From Diogma glabrata (taxonomy: Eukaryota > Arthropoda > Insecta > Diptera > Cylindrotomidae), in contig OY856186.1 of assembly GCA_963693315.1 (NCBI GenBank), positions 378,321,923 to 378,385,922 on the forward strand: a stretch of DNA of 64,000 bases. Direction: 5' to 3'. A model generated the notes under the pieces. It was not told where the DNA came from, made no database searches, and saw only the letters and a list, made by a program, of their open reading frames with translations. The translations under genes and the position numbers were made by a program. Position 1 is the first letter of the stretch. Each line of letters opens with the position of its first letter. This document shows positions 57,458 through 64,000 of the stretch, in pieces.

Positions 57458-59550
57458 GTCGGACAAGTGCGAATAAAATTCGCTCGCCAAGGGTTCCGTG
57501 ATGTAAAAGAACACAATATCAAAAATAAATTACATAAAGTTATGTTGTAAAGTCTTTATATCGCCAGACTTTGGACGCATAACAGAATAAATGTTTAATC
57601 GTAAACGTCAATAGTAAATGTCAATCACATCTACATTGATCAAAAATGTTACTTGAGGTTAAATCTTATCCATAGCTGTTTATGTTAGCTAAAGAAAGAT
57701 TTAACCAGTATTTTAATGGTCTAAATTGGGAATATTTGTTCTATAAATCAGCGTCAAAATATTGGGTGGTATACATACACTTAAAATAGAACTTCTTTTC
57801 ATCAATAACTAAAAAACTGTGCATCGCTGAATTCTAAAAAATGTTGCAATGTTTCTAAAATTAAGTGTTCTTTCAAATGACACCCCACTCGTATGGTTCC
57901 AAAAAAGTTTTTTTTTTTTTTAAATTTTTATAATTATTTGAGAGTTCGCTATAATTTTCGTTCAAAATATAGCAAACTTCCTGTCTCTATGAATTTTTTC
58001 AATTTTTTCTGTCTATCAGTGTCGAAACGTAGGGGGAGGGGAACGGTCTGGAATTTGCACATTTTTTAGAATAACTCCGAGACTGTGTACCGCAAAATTC
58101 TAAAATAAATTGAAATGTTTTGGACATTCGGTGTTCTTTCAAATGACACCCCACTCGCTTGGGTCAAAAAAAGTTTTTTTTTAAACCCCTTACACCCATC
58201 CCCTAAACACACAGAAATATAATTATTTGAGAGTTCGCTATAATTTTCGTTCAAAATATAGCAAAGTTCCTATCTCTATGAATTTTTTCAATTTTTTCTG
58301 TCAATCAGTGTCAAAACGTAGGGGGGGGGGGAACGGTCTGGAATTTGCACATTTTTTAGAATAACTCAAAAACGGTGCATCGGAAAATTCTAGAAAAAAT
58401 TGCAGTGTTTTGAAAATTTAGTGCTCTTTCAAATGATACCCCACTCGCTTGGGTCAAAAAAAGTTTTTTTTACCCTCCATACACCCATCCCCTAAACACA
58501 CAGAAATATAATTATTTGAGAGTTCGCCATAATTTTCGTTCAAAATATAGCGAATTTCCTGTCTTTATGAATTTTTTCAATTTTTTCTGTCAATCAGTGT
58601 CGAAACGTAGGGTGGGGGGAGGGGGGGGAACGGTCTGGAATTTGCACATTTTTTAGAATAACTCAAAACTGTGTACCACAAAATTCCAAAAAAAATTGCA
58701 AAGTTTCTGAAATTTGGTGCTCTTTCAAATGACACCCCACTCGCTTGGGTCTAAAAAGTTTTTTTCACCCTTCCCCACCCCAAACTCCTAAAAACACAAA
58801 AATATAATTATTTGAGAGTTCGCTATATTTTTCGTTCAGAGTTTAACAAACTTCCTGTCTCTGTGAATTTTTTCAAATTTTTCTGTTAACTAGGCTCGAA
58901 ATGCAAGGGGGGGACCAACTTTTTGTGTCACTTTATTGATAATAATTCAAAAACTATGCATCGCAAAATTCTAAAAAAAAATGGAAATATTTCTAAAATC
59001 AAGTGCTCTTTCAAATGACACCCCACATGACCTGGTTTTAAATGATGTTTTTACCCCTTAACATTCCCACCCCTTTAATAAATATAGTTATGAGTGTCTG
59101 CCACTTTTCTATATTTTTCATTAAAAACCTACTCAATTTTCTATCGTTCCAAATATATTTCAAGATTTTCGATGCAGTAGGGTCGGAGTTAATCGGGGCA
59201 ATAAAACATCCCGAAAACGTCATTTTTCAAAATTATACAAAAAATGGTGAGGGGTAAAACTCTAAAATATATTTTTAAATAATGTTGAAATAAAGTCCTT
59301 TCATATGATACCCTACTCGTCTCGCTAAAAAAATGTGTGTTTTCAAAGGCTTTACATCGTACCTCCTTAAAACAAACGAACACAACTTTATTTATTTTTT
59401 AACCCGCCATCTTGTGTGGATAGGTTAGTTTTATAAGCACCTCAAATTTTAAGTTCATGGGATTAATGGTTCACGAGATAATCGAAATAATGTGAAAAAC
59501 ACGTTGTACTCTCACCAATAGTGTTCCGTATAAAAAACGGAACCCTAAAA
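57458..59550. mobile_element. 2-kb repeat element with AGGGTTCCGT/ACGGAACCCT ends
   Basis: Begins GTCGGACAAGTGCGAAT with AAGGGTTCCGT at 57488-57498, and ends with ACGGAACCCT (59537-59546) in inverted orientation. This sequence style is widespread in insect genomes. The interior is a tandem array (see 57800-59360). It follows the family-B LINE tail directly. Open frames within are repeat-derived. Confidence 0.6.
57800..59360. repeat. Six-copy degenerate tandem array, ~285-bp unit
   Basis: TTTCAAATGACACCCCACTCG-like text recurs at about 57871, 58137, 58427, 58723, 59009 and 59299 (the last as TTTCATATGATACCC). Between these lie a T-rich run, ATAATTATTTGAGAGTTCGC, a GAATTTTTTCAATTTTTTCTG segment and a G-rich tract with GGAACGGTCTGG. 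The outer copies are the most diverged; the G tract varies from GGGGGAGGGG to a 10-G run. Confidence 0.92.
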
Positions 59551-59629
59551 ACCGTCAACTTAGTAATATAAATTTTGAAACTGACACAAAAACTTCAAAA
59601 ATCCCCTTTTCGTTTCATTAACGGTTGCG

Positions 59630-60290
59630 CGATGTCCGCTAGAAATAGGTTGATTTCAAGATCAAACAGTTTTGTGTACCAGTAGAAACTGATGTATCAG
59701 ATTAGTTTAAACAAAACAATTCAGGTTATACTATCTTTCTTACATTATTTTTAATTTCATAAAAATTATGTTCAACAAAAAAAACATTGATCAAAGCAAA
59801 CTACCGTTTTAAACGATAGTTAAATAAAAGCAAATTAAGTGTACACAACAACTTCCCAAATGTTCATGATGATTAATTCATAAAGGACAAACAGACATAC
59901 TTTCAATTTTATATATATTCAATATTTATTTAGCATGATGAGTCGAATGCAAATTGCAAAAGACAGTAACAATATAACTTTAAAAAACCGCATTATAGAT
60001 CAACTTTTTAAAATTCGTAAAAAAATATTTTTTTGTTCTTCAAAAATGGATATTAAAAATGGTAACGCGAATATATAAATTTTACCTCATTCAAAATTGC
60101 ATAACGCGGCTAAAAAAGTGTTCACTTCAAAAATGAATTTCTTCTATTCAAATCTTTTTATTTTTTTTTCATTAATTCAAGTTATAAGGTTTATTCAAAT
60201 TGTTGTTGTTGGGGGTCGTTGCAAACTTTTTTGTTGTAGCTGACAAGTAAAAAACCTCTAACAAGCTTTTTTGTTGGAGGAACTCACTCA
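59630..60290. repeat. Second copy of the 43563-43930 repeat
   Basis: Same marker segments as 43563-43930 in the same order, ending with one partial unit of the 327-bp repeat (GCAAACTTTTTTGTTG twice near 60215 and 60260). Lacks the expanded array. Confidence 0.75.
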
Positions 60291-60818
60291 CTTGCGTAGA
60301 CGTTTACTTGATAATAATTTTATGTAACAAGTCATATATGAAAATGATCAAATGAAAAAAATAAGCACAATAGAAAAAAATTTTGAACGTAACAGCAACA
60401 ACAAAAAAGTTACAGCTGATCAAAAGCACCCGCACCCGTTCATTGTTGTTGCCATTGTCAATGTGATTTTTCATCCTCATTTATTTTTAATTAAACACAG
60501 TTTATGATTGGTTTTTTTATTAATTAAATGTTAATTAACAATACTAATTGTTAGGGAATCAACAGAAGGTAAGTATGAGGTTTTTAATTGTGAGTAAATA
60601 GGGGTTTTTCAATAACGGGAGAGTAAAGGAGGGGGAAATTTCTCAAAAATTCATAGGGTGAAATATTGAAAGTGAGAAATTTATGAAATTTTCAAAATCT
60701 TCTTGAAATTAATGAAATTTATGAAATTTTCAAAATCTTCTTGAAATTAATGAAATTTATGAAAACTAGTTCAATCCTTAACATTAAATACGAGTTCACT
60801 TTGCTAAAAAAAACTTTA
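60291..60818. other. Spacer, no gene
   Basis: A 45-bp direct repeat GAAATTTATGAAATTTTC...CTTGAAATTAAT occurs twice at about 60674-60770. No coding sense. Confidence 0.6.
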
Positions 60819-62093
60819 TATAGATGAAAAACGTGTTCTAGACAGAGTTGTGAAAACTTGACCATTTTTGATTTTCCTGAAACTTGGCATATAAGTAGTT
60901 TGGACAAAATAAAAATTATTACTTATTTTAAAACTTTTTTTAAATGCATAGTTTGAGCATAGGGGGCACCCCAACATGCATGAAAAATGAAAATTCTGCC
61001 AATCCGATGTAACTTTGAAGTTAAATTGCTCAAGAACGGTTATCCGATTTCATCACACTTTTTTTGTTTGATAGATGATTAGTTGGTCGTTTGAAAAAAA
61101 AATTAATTTATTGTTTTTATAATTAACTTTTAAATTAAAATAATAAAAAAACTTTTTTAAAGATAGCGCTAGGGTCGAAGATCAATTGGAACTTAATTAA
61201 TTTTTTCCTGATAATAGTTCTATTCTTACTCTAAAACATATCAAATTAACTCAGAGGCGTAATTCTTGTTCTTGAGATATTTAATTTTAAAGATTTTTAG
61301 TCCGTCTAAAATTGTAATTGTTCATTATTTTTTCGAACAATTTTTATCATCAAAAAATTTTAACCACTGAAGTTCGAGAAAATAATGAACAATTAGAATT
61401 TTAATCGGACTAAAAATCTTTAAAATTAAATATCTCAAGAACACGAATTAACGCCTCTTTGTAAATTTGATATATTTTAAAATAAGGTTAGAACTATATT
61501 TAAAAACAAAAAGTTAAAATTTAATTAATTTTAAAATTTTTTGTTAAGGGAAGTTGTTTGAAAAAATCAAGAAAAATTCGAATTTAAATCGTACTAAAAA
61601 TTTTTAAAAGTAAATATCTCAAGCACAAAGATTAACGCCTCTGAGTTAATTTGATATATTTTAGAGTAAGGATAGAACTATTTTCAGAAAAAAAATTAAT
61701 TAAACTCAAATTGATCTTCGACCCTAGCGCCATCTTTAAAAAAGTTTTTTTAATATTTTTATATAAAAATTAATTATAAAAACAATAAATTAATTTTTTT
61801 TCAAACGACTAACTAATCATCTATCAAACAAAAAAACGTTTGATGAATCCGGTATAGCCGTTCTTGAGCAATTTAATTTCAAAGTTACATCTAATTGATA
61901 GAATTTTCATTTTTCATGTATGTTGAGGTGCCCCGCCCCCTATGCTCAAACTATGCACTTTGAACAAATTTTAAAATAAGTCATATTTTTTATTTTGTCC
62001 ATACTACTTATATGTCAAGTTTCAGGAAAATCAAAAATGGTCAAGTTCAAATCTCGACTTTTTCACCTGCGTAGATCACGTTTTTCATCTATA
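60819..62093. mobile_element. Multi-layer foldback element, ~1.3 kb
   Basis: The outer arms (60819 to about 61350, and about 61577-62093) are long imperfect reverse complements, bounded by TATAGATGAAAAACGTG and CACGTTTTTCATCTATA. Inside, 61217-61340 also pairs with 61371-61490. That inner right copy is repeated again at 61577-61686 as part of the outer right arm. No protein is coded. Flanking duplications were not found. Confidence 0.85.
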
Positions 62094-62635
62094 ACAACAA
62101 CGTGGTTTGCTTTCATAAAACCAAATCTCTTATATATTGTATTATAAACTCGCTATCGCCAGTTTGAATATCATAAATTACTTATTAGTTGAGTCATAGA
62201 CAAATAATAAAATTATTTGTCTATTGTTGAGTCAAGGACCAAGTTTAACTTGAACTGTAATAGATCTTTAAGTATGTATTTAAAATGACGAGTTTGTATT
62301 TAAAATGACGTAATTGACGAGTTACGAATAACGTTCGTAATTACGATTTTTGTATGACTTTATGTAGATAAATAGTCTACGACTTTACATATGCCTACAT
62401 ATTACATAAATTATTAAATTTATACAATTAGAATTACAAATTAAAATTAAATACAATTTTAAAATTTTAATTTTTGTTAGTTAATGATTTGAAGAGTTAG
62501 ATAACAGAAATTAATAACACTTTTAATGATAATATTGATATAAAATATTTACCAATAATCCCACATATTTGTTGCTTGATTCGATAGCTTTTGAGATCTA
62601 TGTTCGGAAAATAAACCATTGTAAGCATCAGTAAT
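62094..62635. other. Spacer, no gene
   Basis: AT-rich. A short direct repeat GTATTTAAAATGACG occurs twice near 62274-62310. Nothing else is seen. Confidence 0.6.
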
Positions 62636-63016
62636 CAGCGTTGCCACTTGGAATCTTGGATACATTTTTATCCATTTGGATACATTATTTGAAAATTCTA
62701 TTGAATGGATACAAAAAGGTGAGGTGACAAGAAATGTGACAAGAGGTGACAAAAAATGTGAAAAAAAATTATATGAAATTGATTGATCAAATAAAAATCA
62801 TCAGATTGAAATGAATTAATGTGATTTTTGTATTATATTATAAATAAATGTGATCTGGATACTAAATCGAACTAAACATTTCGTAATTAGTCCTTTAGCA
62901 ATATCAAATAATCATGTTTCATTTTTTAAAAAAAGCGGATACATTTTTTTGATAAAATTGGATACACTTTTTTGATAAAATTGGAAACATTTTAATTTTT
63001 TGGAGTGGCAACGCTG
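62636..63016. mobile_element. Small hAT-like MITE
   Basis: CAGCGTTGCCACT (62636-62648) and AGTGGCAACGCTG (63004-63016) are perfect 13-bp inverted ends. The CAGxGTTGCCA style is common in hAT elements. The interior has GGATACATTTTT motifs near both ends and a 23-bp tandem repeat containing TTGATAAAATTGGA (about 62937-62995). Neighbouring octamers TCAGTAAT and ACCCTAAC share only four positions, so the target duplication is eroded or absent. Confidence 0.75.
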
Positions 63017-63577
63017 ACCCTAACACTTCACTTCCATTTAAATTTATCAAAGTAGCAAAAATATTATTTTAATGTTGAACTATTAGGCAGTTTATACACT
63101 TTACAACACGTTTTACATCGTGGTTGTGTTTATAGAATGTTTTATAGTGTATGGTATGGTGAAGTTTTCAACCAATTTGACGGTTATCTAACCGGGTGGA
63201 GTAAAATCAAAAAGTTTTGATTTTAAGTAGATGGAAATAATGATTGTTCAACATGTTATGTAGATTGTTTATGAAAGAGTTTATTAAAATAACAATAGAT
63301 ATTGACATATACAATGGTACGTTTATCAACCAAGTTGTAAAACATGTTGTATAATGTATAGGCGGCCCTACCTTTTTTTGATATTTTCGAAGCATAATAA
63401 AACGAAACGATTAAAACAATTGAAAAATGTAGTTGGGGATAGTAATGGCAATTTATAGCAAACGAACAAGCATTATCGATGTATGTACAATCAACTTTTT
63501 CGTCGAGAAAAGAATAAAAAATAATATGAACAGAATTAGGTTTTGGCACTCTGTTTAGTGGAAACCAGTGGTGGTTA
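63017..63577. other. No recognisable feature
   Basis: A long minus-strand frame (63663-63256) crosses this stretch but resembles no protein I know. Confidence 0.5.
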
Positions 63578-64000
63578 GGGTTGCCAGACGTCCCGATTAA
63601 TCGGGCTTGTCCGGTTTTCAGAGATGTTTTCGAGTGTCCCCAAAAGTATCTTGGGGACGTCAAATGTCCCGATTTAGATTTATTATAAAATCAAAATTAA
63701 ATTTTTTATTATAAAAATCAAAATTAAATTTATTTTATGAAATACTTAATCAAATAATTTTTGAACGGGCCCAAAATTTAAAATCTGAACGTACCCTGAT
63801 ATGAAAAAGAAATTTGTATCATTCAGTGATACCAACTTTATTTATAATCAATGGTAGCTGTCAAAATAAGCTATAATATCAGAAGTGTGGTGTTTGTTTC
63901 GTTGATAGTTCGCATAGTTAAATTTTTTATAGTTTAAATCTGTAGTAAGTATTTTAATTTAACATTTTGACAATATTTAGTTATTTATTCTATACCTTTA
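63578..64000. mobile_element. Possible left end of another hAT-like element
   Basis: TAGGGTTGCCAGACGTCCCG followed by the 14-bp palindrome CCCGATTAATCGGG (63592-63605), then several GTCCC/GGGAC motifs up to 63672, looks like a hAT terminus with subterminal repeats. The other end would lie beyond the window. Confidence 0.35.

Noticed and set aside
63256..63663. 135-codon minus-strand frame
   Set aside because: No recognisable motif, and it overlaps a probable hAT terminus; likely chance.

Overview
The window reads as AT-rich insect nuclear DNA that consists almost entirely of transposable elements and their remains. The insect assignment is inferred from the mix of CR1/Jockey-like LINEs, BEL/Pao and Ty3/gypsy LTR elements, hAT and PIF/Harbinger-like DNA transposons, an intron-bearing eukaryotic transposase gene and a broken sugar-transporter gene of the trehalose-transporter type. 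No bacterial operon, rRNA, convincing tRNA or CRISPR array is visible. One 200-base run of N (9021-9220) marks an assembly gap.

Region 1 (1-13.1 kb): a BEL/Pao reverse-transcriptase relic, small tandem and inverted repeats, a LINE RT scrap beside the gap, and a minus-strand PIF/Harbinger-type transposase gene (12685 to about 9736). That gene has recognisable exons, a heptad-repeat N-terminal region and a 5'-truncated LINE inside its first intron. Region 2 (13-24 kb): a second truncated LINE tail, a decayed LINE with a PHD-like N-terminus, a BEL/Pao protease relic, and a third LINE (20.5-23.9 kb). In this third LINE the linker and first part of the RT are inverted relative to the rest, and a foldback DNA element has landed in the RT domain. 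Region 3 (24.4-29.7 kb): a 1,068-bp hAT element with perfect 8-bp target duplications, then a 3.8-kb element with 17-bp inverted ends flanked by TA and full of tandem arrays.

Region 4 (29.8-43.3 kb): a minus-strand sugar-transporter (MFS) pseudogene whose coding exons can be followed across two very large insertions. The first (30.2-33.6 kb) is a nest: a MITE inside a long-TIR element with a cysteine-rich CXC-type protein remnant, inside a second copy of the same MITE family. The second (34.48-43.18 kb) is a full-length LINE of family A on the plus strand. It is split by an unclassified element with TGTAACG ends, which itself contains another nearly intact family-A LINE in the opposite orientation.

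Region 5 (43.3-57.5 kb): a 325-bp tandem array, a minus-strand LINE of family B, then a four-layer nest. A short plus-strand family-B tail is split by a 10.4-kb Ty3/gypsy element (182-bp LTRs that look identical, 5-bp duplication GTTTC). The gypsy pol gene is split by a TA-flanked TIR element, which carries a third family-A LINE. Region 6 (57.5-64 kb): a 2-kb element with six ~285-bp tandem units, a copy of the sequence beside the 325-bp array, a 1.3-kb multi-layer foldback, and a small hAT-like MITE.

The working unit here is transposition rather than a host pathway. The only host-type gene, the transporter, is dead. The best-preserved coding sequences are the family-A LINE at 35.96-38.94 kb (one in-frame TAG) and the gypsy integrase, whose catalytic residues are all present.
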